64,000 nt of DNA. Origin: Scytalidium lignicola. Lineage: Eukaryota > Ascomycota > Leotiomycetes. The notes below the pieces were generated by a model. It was not told where the DNA came from. It did no database searches and saw nothing but the letters and a program-made list of their open reading frames with translations. This document shows positions 22,924 through 35,500 of the stretch, piece after piece. Each line of letters begins with the position of its first letter. The first letter of the stretch is position 1. The position numbers and the translations under genes are program-made. The stretch covers positions 1 to 64,000 of the forward strand of contig NCSJ02000117.1 of the NCBI GenBank assembly GCA_002812745.2, given 5' to 3'.

Positions 22924-25900
22924 ATGCTACTCACGTCGAGAGTGGTGCGGCCCACGCTGCTGAAGCAATGTCGCGCCACTGCTGGGTCAAGTTCCAGTGA
23001 GTTATCTCCCAAGTTCAAATTCTGCCCAATCTATCCCGCAAGAGATCGGTGCTAACCAAGCTACACAAGTCCTTCACGTAAAGCTACGGACCCTCGCGTC
23101 TCCGTATAACTTGAACAATTTGAAATGGTCGAGTGTGAAAGCTCTCCAGAGCTATACAAGACCTCGTCTTGAGCTTACACCCTTCCATTTGCCGGCCTCT
23201 AGACCCTATGCGACGGTATCCGATCCTGTTAAGGACCCGGCCTCTGATTTAACTCTTCCACCAGCACCTTCTATACCGTATTCAAAGCTTACAGTAGGAA
23301 TTGTGAAGGAGCTCTTCCCGAACGAAAGACGTGTCGCCATTACTCCTCAAAATGTAGCTGCTCTGCTGAAGAAGGGATTTGACCAAGTTCTAGTGGAACG
23401 TGGCGCAGGCGCCGAAGCACAATTCCTGGATGATGCCTATGAGCAGGCTGGTGCAGTATTGGTAGATAGAAAGACCGCCTGGCAAAAGAGCGACATCGTC
23501 TTGAAAGTTAGGGCACCGACCACCGAAGGAGTAGAGAACGAGGTCGACTTGTTGAAGGACGGCAGTACCATTATCAGTTTTCTTTATCCGGCGCAGAATA
23601 AACAACTCGTTGAGAAATTGTCGGCAAAGGGTGCAAACAGCTTTGCAATGGAGCTAATTCCTAGAATTTCGAGGGCGCAGGTTTTTGATGCCTTGAGGTG
23701 AGTGGGTGTATATTGGGTGTTAGGTACCATTTTGTGCAAAGAAAAATGGGGAAACTGTTAATCATGGCAAGAGATGAAGGGGAGGCTAATACACACTTTG
23801 TTCAAACAGTTCAATGGCGAATATTGCGGGTTATAAGGCAGTCTTAGAAGCTTCGAATCATTTTGGCCGTTTCTTGACAGGTCAGGTTACTGCTGCTGGG
23901 TAAGTAGTTTTAAGATTTCCTATTCATATACTGCTTTGCTAATGAATTCATCGTCACAGCAAGGTATAGTGGTTTATCTTTCCTTGCTTTGGAGCTCTGA
24001 ACCAATTACTTTCTCTAGATCCCTCCCTGCAAAGTCCTAGTTATTGGTGCCGGAGTAGCTGGTCTCAGTGCCATAGCAACTGTATGTCACAATCCCTTCT
24101 CCTCCTGCCTAAAACCTGAAGCCTTCTAACTTATGATCCTCTAGGCCCGCCGTCTTGGCGCCATTGTCCGTGGCTTCGACACTAGGTCCGCTGCCCGAGA
24201 GCAAGTCCAATCGCTTGGGGCCGAATTCATTGAAGTAGAGATCCAAGAAGATGGCTCTGGAGCAGGTGGATATGCCAAGGAGATGTCAAAGGAGTTCCAC
24301 GATGCAGAAATGAAGCTCTTTATGGAACAGTGTAAGGAGGTGGATATTGTTATTACTACGGCGTTGATTCCGGGAAGGCCGGCACCAAAGTTGATTACAG
24401 AAGAGGCGAGTCTTGACTTTATGCTTTGAAATGTGAGTAAAGAAGTATACTGACTGAGGTAATGTAGATGGTCGCTGCCATGAAGCCTGGATCAGTCATT
24501 GTTGATCTTGCCTCTGAAGCGGGAGGTAACTGTGAAGTTACTATGGCAGGGAAATTGATCACCTACAAAGATGTAACGGTCATTGGTACGTCCTCTTCTA
24601 CATTTATTTTCCCATTTCTAACCCCGTGTAGGATACACGGACCTGCCATCCCGCCTTCCGACCCAGTCCTCAACCCTGTATTCAAACAACATCACTAAAT
24701 TTCTCCTATCTATGACTCCGCCAGATGGAGAGAAAAACTTTCATGTCGCCTTGAGTGATGAGGTTGTCCGGGGTGCAATAGTAACCTACCAAGGCCAAGT
24801 TCTCCCTATGGCGCCTCGCCCAGCCCCGCCACCACCACCTCCAGCTTCCACCACCAAGACTATTTCTGATGCAACAACCAAGGCCTTAGCACTAACACCT
24901 TGGCAAAAAACTACGAGAGAAGTTGCTACGGTTACGGCTGGGATGGGATCGGTGCTTGCACTTGGAAAGGTGACAGGCCCGTTGTTTATGGGGAATCTAT
25001 TTACGTTTGCACTAGCCGGACTGGTGGGCTACAGGGCAGTCTGGGGAGTTGTACCAGCACTTCACAGTCCACTGATGAGTGTTACTAATGCAATTTCCGG
25101 TAAACTATTCTATTCCTCCTAATAAAAATAAAAAAGCTAATTTAGGTACTTATCAGGTATGGTTGGGGTCGGCGGTTTCTTCATCATGGGTGGTGGATTG
25201 ATTCCACACACCTTCCCGCAAGTTCTCGGTGCTCTGTCGGTCCTCATGGCATTTGTTAATGTTTCCGGTGGATTCGTCATCACCAAACGAATGTTAGACA
25301 TGTTTAAGCGTATGCATACTTCTTCTTAAGTTGTTCATAGAGATAGATTTCGTTGGGTTGAATGGTAATATCGATATTGCTATTAACTTGTTAAATTAGG
25401 TCCAACTGATCCACCTGAGTACCCATGGCTATATGCAATTCCTGCCGTCTTGTTTGGTGGGGGATACATTGCTGCTGCCAGCACCGGCATGGCTGGCCTT
25501 GTTCAGGCTGGGTATATTGTCAGCAGTGTCTTGTGTATCGGTGAGTTTTCTTCTCTTATATACCTCTAGAGCTATAGATTTCCTCAATCACGTTACATGA
25601 AACTCACTGACATCATTACTTCTACTCTCTAGGCTCTATCTCCAGCCTTGCTTCGCAGCTCACAGCTCGTCAAGGTAACATCCTAGGTATCTTAGGTGTC
25701 AGCTCTGGAATACTGGCCTCCCTAGCAGCAGTTGGGTTTCCACCGGATGTACTCATACAGTTCGGTGCAGTTGCTAGCATGGGTGGTATCATAGGTGCTT
25801 TGATTGGTCGCAGGATCACTGCCACTGACCTCCCCCAAACCGTTGCAGCACTGCACTCAGTTGTTGGTCTAGCAGCTGTCCTCACATCCATTGGTAGCAT

Positions 25901-27458
25901 CATGGCCGGTGTCGACCACCTATCCATGTTGCATATGGTCACCGCGTATCTTGGTGTTCTAATTGGTGGTGTGACGTTCACGGGATCTATCGTTGCGTTC
26001 TTGAAGCTCTCCGCGAGGATGTCTTCTCGACCATTTGTTCTTCCAGGCCGTCATGCTGTTAATATCAGTCTGCTTACTGCAAATGCTGCGACAATGGGTG
26101 CGTTCCTGACTATGGCGCCGGGTTCACCAATGATTGCCGCTGCTTGTTTGGCTGGAAATACGATTTTCAGTTTCTTGAAGGGATTCACCACGACGGCGGC
26201 AATTGGAGGCGCTGATATGCGTATGTATCACTTCTCCCCTGATCTAATTAAGTTTGAGAAAAAGAGCAAAGAGGCTAATATGGTGATATGATTAGCTGTG
26301 GTCATTACGGTCCTGAACGCGTACTCCGGATTCGCCCTTGTTGCGGAGGGATTTATGCTCAACAACCCACTGCTAACCACGGTTGGGTCGTTGATTGGTG
26401 TCAGCGGTTCAATTCTGTCATATATTATGGTAAATAAATTTCCCTTTGAATTGCTCTTCTAAGCCCTATTTCCGCGACAATTTCTAAGAATATATATAGT
26501 GTGTTGCTATGAACCGTTCCCTGACAAATGTCTTATTTGGAGGCATATCTGCACCTGTAGCAGAAAATGAGTACAAGATAGAGGGTCAGATTACGAAGAC
26601 TAATATTGACGAGACTGTGGAGTCTCTTACGAATGCTGAGAATGTCATTATCGTAAGTCATGGCTTTATCCACCTATCCTTTACTTTATACCCCCCTTTA
26701 CCTATCCCATGGATTGTCGTTGACATGGACGTAAGGTTGTCGGGTACGGAATGGCTGTGGCCAAAGCCCAATATGCTATCTCAGAAATTACTCGTTTGCT
26801 TAAGACTAAAGGCGTTAACGTCCGCTTTGCGATTCACCCAGTTGCTGGAAGAATGCCTGGGCAATGCAACGTGCTTCTCGCGGAGGCCAGTGTTCCTTAT
26901 GATAGTAAGCGATTCTCTCTTTTGTTCTGCTTGGCCTGCTTCCTCTTATCAGGATATATCATCTGCTCTCAAGGGCGAGTCAGCGCTCAATGCTAATAAT
27001 ACTTGCCTTTTAGTTGTCCTTGAAATGGACGAAATTAACGATGACTTCTCTGATACGGACGTAACTCTCGTTATTGGTGCGAACGACACTGTAAATCCAA
27101 TCGCACTCGAGCCTGGCTCTGCAATTGCTGGCATGCCTGTGTTGCATGCGTGGAAGAGCAAGCAGGTTATTGTTATGAAGAGAGGAATGGCTAGTGGCTA
27201 CGGTAAGTAGGATGGCTTTGCTCTCCCTCTATTTTAGTTAAGGAAAATAATGCTGACTTAAAATTCCTCCGATGTAGCTGATGTGCCAAACCCAATGTTC
27301 TACATGCCTGGTACGAAGATGTTATTCGGTGATGCAAAGGATAGCTGTGATGGTGGGTCTCGTTCTTCTTCCCACTTCGTTTCATGTACTAACTCGATCT
27401 GTTTTACACAGCTATCAAAGCAGGCCTTGAGAGCCGAATCCGCATGTATGACGTCTAA
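22924..27458 (+). CDS. Mitochondrial NAD(P) transhydrogenase (single-chain, proton-translocating)
   Basis: Seventeen exons: 22924-22996, 23061-23697, 23810-23899, 23960-23963, 24019-24081, 24145-24405, 24468-24585, 24632-25099, 25157-25309, 25400-25540, 25633-26220, 26296-26429, 26500-26652, 26736-26904, 27014-27202, 27278-27352, 27412-27458; 1120 aa. The start opens an Arg/Ser-rich mitochondrial presequence ([15 protein letters not shown] ... RPYATVS). Order: NAD(H)-binding domain I ([37 protein letters not shown]), a Pro-rich linker, the multi-helix membrane domain II, and NADP(H)-binding domain III ([38 protein letters not shown]). It couples hydride transfer between NADH and NADP+ to inward proton flow at the inner membrane, supplying mitochondrial NADPH. 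Phase is preserved across all junctions, including a 4-nt exon and a GC-AG intron. The start exon is the least certain part. Confidence 0.95.
23960..23963 (+). other. Four-nucleotide microexon of the transhydrogenase gene
   Basis: CAAG flanked by CAG upstream and GTATAG downstream. It completes a Gly codon and adds a Lys, giving TAAGKIPPCKVL, the conserved sequence of this region. Joining exon 23810-23899 straight to 24019 changes the frame, so the 4 nt are needed. Flanking introns are 60 and 55 nt. Confidence 0.8.
24406..24467 (+). other. GC-AG intron of the transhydrogenase gene
   Basis: The conserved junction [14 protein letters not shown] requires an intron starting GCGAGT at 24406 and ending TAG at 24467. 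No GT in the vicinity gives an in-frame join, and reading through meets a stop. The donor context AG|GCGAGT resembles other functional GC donors. Confidence 0.8.
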
Positions 27459-28258
27459 ATATTCCGCTTGCAAATCTTTCCCATCCATCTTTCTAGACTT
27501 TCAAAGAGCTGCAAATGCATCTAACTCGGCGTCGCCCGCAAATTAAATCGCGTTTCCTGCATTACATAAGGTAGACTTGTCAAGATTGTTTCCTGGTCTG
27601 GTTCTTAAGAATACTACGATAGACGCCGCCGATGCTCGGTTAGCTTAGAGAGATTCTTGGGGGAAATATAGTGTAGACAGTTTTTTTTNCTTGTTCTCTT
27701 TTTGCTCTCTGTCCATTTTGATTCCTATTTATTGAGAGTAGTAGAAACCTGAATATATTGTCTTGCTTGCTTTGTGCTTTAGATTGATTTTATTCCTCCT
27801 CATTATGCGTGTACTTATGCAATTTCTGACTTCTGATTTTGCTTCTCTGGGCTTAACATCCTCGTCCTCGTCCTTGTTCATTTTGGTAGTTTAAGACCTG
27901 AACATATCTTGTAAATACGCTTTACTGCTTTAAAATTTTATCTTGATTAGCCACTCTCGCTAGAAGTGCAACTCATATATAGCCCTAAGAAATATATTGC
28001 GTCATTAATCTCTTTTAACTTCCCTTCGATAAGATCTAAAACTGCTTTGAGGCTAAAAGTAAACAGTGATATCAGACAAAAGATATATAACAAATTTATA
28101 TTTCGATGCCTTTAAATTTGCTCTATTCTTGGGATATTCTAGAATGGTACTGGATGCAAAATCTATATCATTTATGCAAAAGATGGAATTGACCACACGT
28201 CAACACCATCCACATCTCTCACCATTTTCCAAGTGGCATTCCTCAAATCTCTCCCACC
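27459..28258. other. Convergent intergenic region
   Basis: Between the stop codons of the transhydrogenase (plus) and the acetyltransferase (minus). AT-rich, one N after a T-run at 27689; only 3' UTRs are expected. No ORF or repeat worth noting. Confidence 0.45.
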
Positions 28259-29301
28259 TTAGATCTTTCTTGGCGATCTCTCCATCCAGTAACACTTCAG
28301 CTCGACCTTCTCCCTCCACTTATCAGGCACAGGAATAACAACCCATTCATCTGGCGTGGCAACGAAACCCCAAGTCTCGTACAAATGTCTTCCATACCCG
28401 CTGGCTTCAATGAAGGCCTCGTAACCTAGGTAATCGGCTAGTTCGGTCCCCCACTTCATGATTAATCCTCCAGCACCACGACCTTGGTGGTCGGGGTGAG
28501 TGGAGAGTATGTTTAGAACTAGATATATTGTTTAGTATTGAAATTGGGTTTGGGATATGAACTTCTTGTATGTATCTGTTGTGGGAAAAAGAGAGAGAGA
28601 GAGAGAGGGATTGATAGAGAAGATATTTCAGACTCACTAATAGATGGCTTCCCCTTCGTTCTATCCATAGAATTCTGAACGAGCCAGTTTATGCAGTGTT
28701 CACCATAAGCGTTAGCCTCGGGATCCGCACACCAATCTACCGTTATATGTTTGTTCATTTGTTCTTCAGTGAGTTGTTCCTTGGTTATAGTCCATTTTGC
28801 TGCACTGATTATTTTGCCTAATGATGTGAGGTGTTAGAGAAGTCTCTCTGTTTTTTTACTTTCATGATTTTCTGTTTTGCTTTGTTTGTAAATCATAAGA
28901 TCTCATCTCACGGCGCCCTCTTCGCCATCATAGACATTGAACACTGAGCCTCCAAATCAAAGATATTGAAATTATATTAAACCAAGCACTAACAGTCTAA
29001 CAAAATAAAAATAAAACCCCAGGGAAAAAATCAATAGTGTACAAAGAGATTGGTGTTACTTACCAGTCTCCTCATCAACAACCTTCATATACGTTGAACT
29101 AGGATTTCCCACCCAAGAATCTAGCGCCCTCTTCGCAGCCTGCTCAATAGGCTCGTCGAGAGGATAAAGAACGTTTATGAATGGCTCTAGAGGGTTCCTG
29201 AAGGCCAACAGGTGCATCTCTAAGATTTCCTGCATGTCTGAGTGTTCGGCAGGGAGGAGCTTGATCCCGCCTTTACCCTTGCCTTGATCTACGGAGCCCA
29301 T
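28259..29301 (-). CDS. GNAT-family N-acetyltransferase
   Basis: Three exons: 29301-29064, 28817-28638, 28518-28259, 225 aa. Exon 1 ends in DEETG and joins GKIISAAKWTI; exon 2 ends KPSI and joins ILNILSTHPDHQGRGAGG, which contains the acetyl-CoA loop (Q/RxxGxG/A; residues about 148-157). The C-terminal YLGYEAFIEASGYGRHLYETWGF is the usual motif B region. The family transfers acetyl groups from acetyl-CoA to small amines or peptides; the acceptor is unknown, though many close fungal relatives sit near metabolite genes. Intron 1 is long for this genome (246 nt) and contains a short open segment discussed under findings. Confidence 0.85.
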
Positions 29302-29815
29302 TGTTGAGAACTGGTGGGGATGAACTGGTGGGGATGGATGAACCGTAAGCGCGTAATTAAAAAAGAAGGAAACGGAACAGAAATGAAGGGATTTCTGGGC
29401 TTAATTATCCTGAGAATTTTCTTTTTAATATGTATTGGAGGTGACTAGTTAGTTAAAGGTATGAAAGTTCCTCTGGACGACAGGAAGCTACAAGTGCAGT
29501 TTATTTAACTGGGGGTGGACCCTTATTTATCTGCAAGGTTATCATTTCCAGCGGGTCTAAGGCCCAGCAGTTTAGACGAACACCTCCACTATCAGACGAA
29601 CCAACTCTCTAACCTCGTACTGTACGTACATTGCAGCAAAAATAGATAGTTGCTGTACAGTAATCAAATCAAATTAATGGAACTTTCAATTAGTACAAGA
29701 GACATGAACCTCGGTACACAATTGTCGGTTCACCTGTAGCACGTAGTACGGTACGCAATTATACGTAATATACTCGTTGTGCTATTCCATGGTTGTTGTA
29801 CGATTAGGGGTAGGA

Positions 29816-29840
29816 GAGCGAAGCTGTAAGAGCTTCGCTC
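29816..29840. repeat. Perfect 10-bp stem hairpin
   Basis: GAGCGAAGCT, loop GTAAG, AGCTTCGCTC. About 515 bp upstream of the acetyltransferase start. No function known; could be a remnant of a repeat or an RNA hairpin. Confidence 0.6.
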
Positions 29841-29957
29841 GCTCGGGACTAGTTTACAAGGGTACGTGAATCATGTGTACGTAACTACTATTCTACCAAC
29901 AGCAATTCTTCAGATTAACAAAATAACAAATGGTTTATTAGTTGTAATATCTTGCTT

Positions 29958-30125
29958 TTAGGCTCTGTTCGGCAACAATATGGAAACTTCATATTAACCA
30001 TATTCTCCATATTGATCACCAAGCAGCTCTATATTACCTCCATATGAATCACCTTCCTTTTTCGTAATTAGCTCCATATTCCTTCCATATGCTTTTCATA
30101 TGACTTTCATAATTTTCATAAACTT
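29958..30125 (+). repeat. Possible PIF/Harbinger-like transposon end with CATAT-rich subterminal block
   Basis: TTA followed by GGCTCTGTTCGGCAAC resembles PIF/Harbinger/Tourist termini, which have a TTA/TAA target site and a G-rich end with a CTGTT core. The next 140 bp hold at least eight CATAT motifs, several as CCATAT, like subterminal repeats. No matching inverted end was found before the permease gene, so it would be a truncated element. Low certainty. Confidence 0.3.
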
Positions 30126-30510
30126 TGAATTGGAGATAAATATTATTTATTCAAGTACACTCACGTAAAATAGTGGGGTAGAATGGTACGCTGACTGTGA
30201 TTCATATGGAGTCATGACGCAAAAAAAGAAAAGGAGGGACTCCGTTATGAGAGAAAATATAATTTACAACAATCTTACTGTGGTGGTAATATCATGCTCA
30301 CCTGAATGGATAATCTTTTCTTTGTTTTCTATATGTTTGTTTCTCCTCCTGCTAGAATACGCCCCCAAGAGAAAGAATGAAAAGGAACAATTTCTTTTAG
30401 GATTTATAAAAAGAAGTAGCCACACCCGAATATATACATACACAGTTACAAAATTGCATAAAAACAGGTACACATATTCACATATTCACATAAGAGACAT
30501 ATGAAGCCCC

Positions 30511-32585
30511 TTACTGCCGTCGTCGGATAGGGTCAACAATCGGCCACTTATAGCTCTGCCTTCCAAACAAGAAATAGAACCCAACACTAAACATAATGCT
30601 CGCCCCGAAGATCAGGCAGCTCCAGTTCATAGTGGTAGTTGTGACTGTTGATGTCGCCGGGAAGAAGCTGAAGAAAAATGCGAGGATGGCGTAAATGATC
30701 GCGATGGTATTGATAATGGGGCCCATAACGGGGCCCATCTTCCAGGGACCCCAGCGGATGTGGTCCTTTTCTGGATCGTTGCGAAGACGTTTGAACAGAA
30801 TAAGACCGATAGGGAACAGGTAGGAACTGAAGAATGCTGCACAATTGACCGAGACAATGGCATTGAGGGCAGTGGTGCTGCCGATGTTGATGAGTGCGAG
30901 AAGGAGGGAGATGATGCAGGTGACGAAAATTGAGTATAAGGGAAGAGCTGTGGGAGCGTGGACCTTCGGGTTTGGTTAGCTATATGTTTACGTGAAGCAT
31001 AGCTGCTTAGAAACGGAAGAGAATTTTCCTCCATCACTAGGTCTTAGGACTTAAAACTCACTCTGCTGATATACTTCGAACCAGGTACGCCACCATCTCT
31101 GGCAAACGACCACAACAGCCGTGATGCAGTTGCCATAATACCAACAGTGGCGGCAATGATCAGCACTAGAAGGACAGCAACCATACCCGTTGCTCCTCCT
31201 TTGCTGTTGACACCTTGGGCAAAGATTTCGATAAAGGGATATCCTGTTGGGCTTGATAGCGCTGCATCAATGTTACCAAGGCAGAACAAGATGGCAATAA
31301 GAGCAGCAAAACCCAGGACTCCATTGAGCATCACACTCGCAATCATAGCCCAAGGAACGATAGTTGACGCGTTGTGAATTTCCTCGGCCATGTGGCATGC
31401 ACTATCGGCGCCTAAAAGGTATTTGATATTAGTTTAGATGCTCTACGTGAAATTTGCTATGTATCTACGAGGGCTCAGGTTCACATACCAAGGAAGGAAA
31501 ACACGCTGGTAACGATACCCACAAAGAATGACAATCCATCAGACTTCCATCCACCGCCATTTATGAATGTGGCAAAGACATCATGTGCACTACCATGAGG
31601 TGAGAGGTAGATAAGTGGAATGATGATTGCAAAGAATCCTATGACATGGAGACAGAGGACGAGACCTTCAATCTTAGGGAGCCACCGTGCTAGGTATGTA
31701 TTTGTAAATACGATTACAGCCATAAGAGCGTATAGGATTAGTGTTCCATGCCAGCGTTCCGGAACATAACTGTCGTAGTTGAGAATTGCAAGGCCTTGGA
31801 TGATTGTTGCACTGAGAAAAGCTACACTAGCTTGGCCAGCCTGCCAGCCGATGATAGTAACCCAGCCTATTATAATACAAATTAGAGGATATTGATACTT
31901 GATATTGAGTATGGTAAGAGTATAAGTGAGAATATGCATACCAGTGATGTAGCTGAGGAACTTAGCCCATCTAGGAGGCGCTAGAATCGATACCCAGTGG
32001 TATTGACCTCCAGATAGAGGCATCCTGATATCCTCAGTCAGTTTCAATTTCCCTTTTTCTTCTGAATTGAGTAGGCGCGTACATTGATGCTAGCTCCGAC
32101 ATAGAAGCCACGACGGCAAGTGTTCCAATCCAGCAAAATATATAGCCATAGACCAAACCAGCCGGGCCACCGTTCTCAAACCCATAAAGGAAGACACTAA
32201 TAGGATAAGTTTCATTGTTAGTTCTTATATATTTTTTAAAGGCAAACGACGAACAATCTTCAATTGAAATATATGAACATACGAAAACATGCCCTCCCAC
32301 GTGGAGAGCAAACTACAGACAAAGCCAGCGATGGAGAGGAACCCAAAGTTACGCTGCAATTCTCATTAGCAATTGGCCTAGAACAAAGATATATCATGTA
32401 AGTAATATGTGTTGTCAGTATGCTCCTACCTTCAATTGCTGCCGCTTTCCATAGTATGCCATCTCAGCCTCGTCTCTGTTGACGGTACTGCTTCCCAACT
32501 CCTGTGCGGCGATGACGGCACTGCGATCAGAACCATTCTTCTCCATGACACCGAGTTCATGCATTTTGCTGTCCATTGTGACCAT
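30511..32585 (-). CDS. APC-superfamily permease (fungal choline/GABA/amino-acid transporter group)
   Basis: Seven exons: 32585-32430, 32353-32283, 32196-32083, 32024-31942, 31866-31489, 31411-31062, 30963-30511; 534 aa. Start is the first ATG in the open frame (a second lies at 32576). After a hydrophilic N-terminus comes the entry signature NFGFLSIAGFVCSLLSTWEG, then NGGPAGLVYGYIFCWIGT and MSELASM...GGQYHWV, the AEEIHNAS segment and about twelve hydrophobic helices. This pattern fits fungal Hnm1/Uga4-type plasma-membrane carriers for choline, GABA or amino acids; the substrate cannot be read from sequence. The 75-nt intron at 31867-31941 has no stop in frame. Several introns have ACTAAC-like branch sites. 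Confidence 0.9.
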
Positions 32586-35500
32586 ATGATAATCTCTATA
32601 CACTCAGGATAGGTAATAAAGCTAACACAAAGATGATATCTCCTCCACCGAATGACGTTAAGAAGAAAGCTAAAAATTAAAAAAAANGTGAATATGCAGA
32701 CTCGAAATGGCAGTGATCAGAAGGTCGTGTAGGGAGGGGGGGAAGGACCCAGCAGTAGAAGTTCTACAAAGCTTGGACTGGGGTAGGGTAGTCTCTCGGG
32801 TTTTCTCTTGCTTTCATAAAACACGCTCTTTCTGTTTGCCTTTTTCTCTTCAGATAGAAAGGTACAGCAAAAGATTATCTAGCAAGGGTCCGCACCGGCA
32901 CAAAGGCCAGTAGCTTCCGGATACCAGATTGCTGGGAAATGTGCCACTATCAAAGGATCAATGTATTTCTCTCTCGCCCCACTCCTTTCCCGTCCAATCT
33001 AACTATCTGTGACAAAAAGAAAGGTGAAAGGAAGAATTTCTCCCATGATGGAACGGAAAACGCAAGAGAAAAGGGAAACACCAACAACACCAAGTACCTG
33101 TAATGGAAACACCTTGAAGGCAACAGGGGGTCTCTAGCAATCTCTACCCGATGTTATTCCTGTACCAAATGTGCAGTATTATCGCTACGTGCTGTTACAA
33201 ATCAACTATCGGTTGGGAAAGTACTCATTCCAAAACCCCCTTCAACCCCGGGCTCAGCTCCAAGGCTACCCAGCACCCTGGATACTGTCTTCTGCAGCTG
33301 TGTAATAACAGAGTTAGACAGGGCAGGGGAAGACAATTGCGACAGTCGTATCGGATGGGGTGAGAGATGAAAGCACATTATCTAGAGGTGCAGAAGAGGG
33401 GGGCAGCCGTTTTGTGTATTGCTGCAGATATTTTCTACCCACATTGTGCGTCTCTCTGGATCCCTATGAATTCTTTCGCAAACTGATTCTTGTTCACTAT
33501 CAGGACAAGCATGATTGGTCATAATTAGTACATTCTATCGGGTGTGGACTGTAGCACAGTATAGTATTACTAAGAGTACACAGCAGAATAGTTAATGTAG
33601 TGTATAGTGGTACACTGAGATCGCATTACTGCCAGTCGATATCAGGACCGAGCACCCTAGAAACCGATGCTACCACCAGCCCGGACAAAAGATGTCAAAA
33701 AGCGGATGGTGGTATTAGATCAGCAAAAAGCAACGGCGGTTTTGTGGTGATAGGCCTAAATTAGTTACCGTGATCGCTTCCGATGGCACTCAGATTTTTC
33801 TTCCTTCTCCAACAACCAACCAACAACGGAGTACACGCAAACAGCACACCTCCTAGGGCAAGCAATCTTCGATACACATATCGCATGCATGATGTTTGGT
33901 ATTCAAGATGCCCCTCACTGAATTGATCAATCATGGCAATAGCTACCTTTGCGCACTGCTGTTGAAGTAGTAAAGATACTTCGACTTTCCTGCACACAAT
34001 CGTCGCATGGATCAATCTCTGGTCCTCACGTATGTGCCTTTGAGAAATTTAGCATCGCCAAGCCCCGCGGACCGTCTCTCCTATCAAGCCCCGCTGCACA
34101 TACGCAAACTTACTTTTAAGGAAAGCGAGTTACATTCGTTCGTACTTCATACGAAAGGGGAAACGCCAAAACTACGGTATTCCGCGTGGCTCTGTTGCGC
34201 ACGATCCCATTGGCCAGCGGGGGCGAGCCGTTAAGCAACCGCCACTAAGTGGGACGGAGCGTTGGTGCCCGTTGGTTCGTGGGAGTCCGTGTGTACGGGT
34301 GAAGATCTGATTCACGTCGCAGGATTCGAGTCCTGAAGGCAACCATAGCTCGTACTTATCTGATGCTATGCTGTTGCTTCATTTACAGGACTGTATGTGC
34401 GTGTGTGGAAACTATAGGAACAGGGACCCTGTGGAGCATTCGACTCGGGGAGAAGATCCGCGGTGACGCCAGCCGAAAATCTTACTGCGTGTAGACCCTG
34501 TATCATGGACCTCCGAAATGCCTAATGAGGAGCTTCAGCATTGCTACAGGCTTGAATGCAGAAAAAACTACCGTATAGGAACGTGGTATTTTACGGTCGG
34601 TACGTCCATACAATGTTGTTCCTTCAGCAACCAGATGAACCTATGAAAGCAAGAAGAGAGTCTCTCATCGCTATCATCAGGCGATGTCAACTCACGGTGT
34701 TAAACACACTCTGGGGATTTTTTTAACCTTTTAATTTTGATGTAGCCTGTACCATTGTGATACCGTATGGCTTGCTTGTGAATACGTCAGACTGACCCCA
34801 GATCACTGTGGATATGTCGTACTTATGAGTTTCAGGGAAATTCTTCTCCAGTGCTCGCTCTATCTCCTTCATCTTGAAAGCCGATATGATCGGCCCTCTT
34901 TGTTTGCTCTTCTCATAACCTCGATTTCCTTTTGCTCTCTATTTTTCAGCATAAAAAATCATTTATAGCCAACGATGATTTTAACAATTCTCTCCTTTGA
35001 GACCCGTTGATCCGTCGAGATCTGCAGAACGGAATCTATCGGATAATCGATTCCTTTGTTTTGCTTCTCCAGTGTAACCTAGGCTCCGACAGTCTGGTTT
35101 GCAAAATGGCCCGTTAATCCCACCGGAGTAGCTTGGACGCTACCAATATTGATACTAGTCAGCTCATTTCTAGTGCTTATGGAAACGAGTGTGCCTACGT
35201 TGCAATCGGCGCAAAATCTATGCAGAAGTATCTGAACTGAGGCCTGCCCTGGCAAATTCTTTTGCAAAGCTTGGCCGGTGAATGTACATGAGAGGTGTGT
35301 GAGTATGAGCGTGGATAATTGTTGTTTTTCAATTCCCAGGACCCCAGGAGATTATCTATCAAAACGTTCGTATCCCTCTTTCGTGTAACAATGCTGACAG
35401 TAATTCACACCCTCCCTCATGCCACTCTCGGTCTGTCACACTGAAACCTAGGTCTAGATATCCAAGGGGTTTGTAGGTGCCCGTGGAATTTTACTTTCTT

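Larger units (their letters stand above)
29302..30510. other. Intergenic region with possible transposon end and a hairpin
   Basis: The promoter of the acetyltransferase (minus) lies at the left and the 3' UTR of the permease (minus) at the right. GTAC-rich sequence fills 29615-29780. Two separate features are listed: a perfect hairpin at 29816-29840 and a CATAT-rich block at 29958-30125. No coding ORF is convincing. Confidence 0.4.

Noticed and set aside
34246..34346. tRNA-like sequence ending in a T-arm-like stem and GGCAACCA
   Set aside because: The T-loop has the wrong size and lacks the G53-C61 pair, position 33 of the would-be anticodon loop is not T, there is no D-arm, and the 5' acceptor strand pairs at only about four positions. 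At most a degraded tRNA relic.
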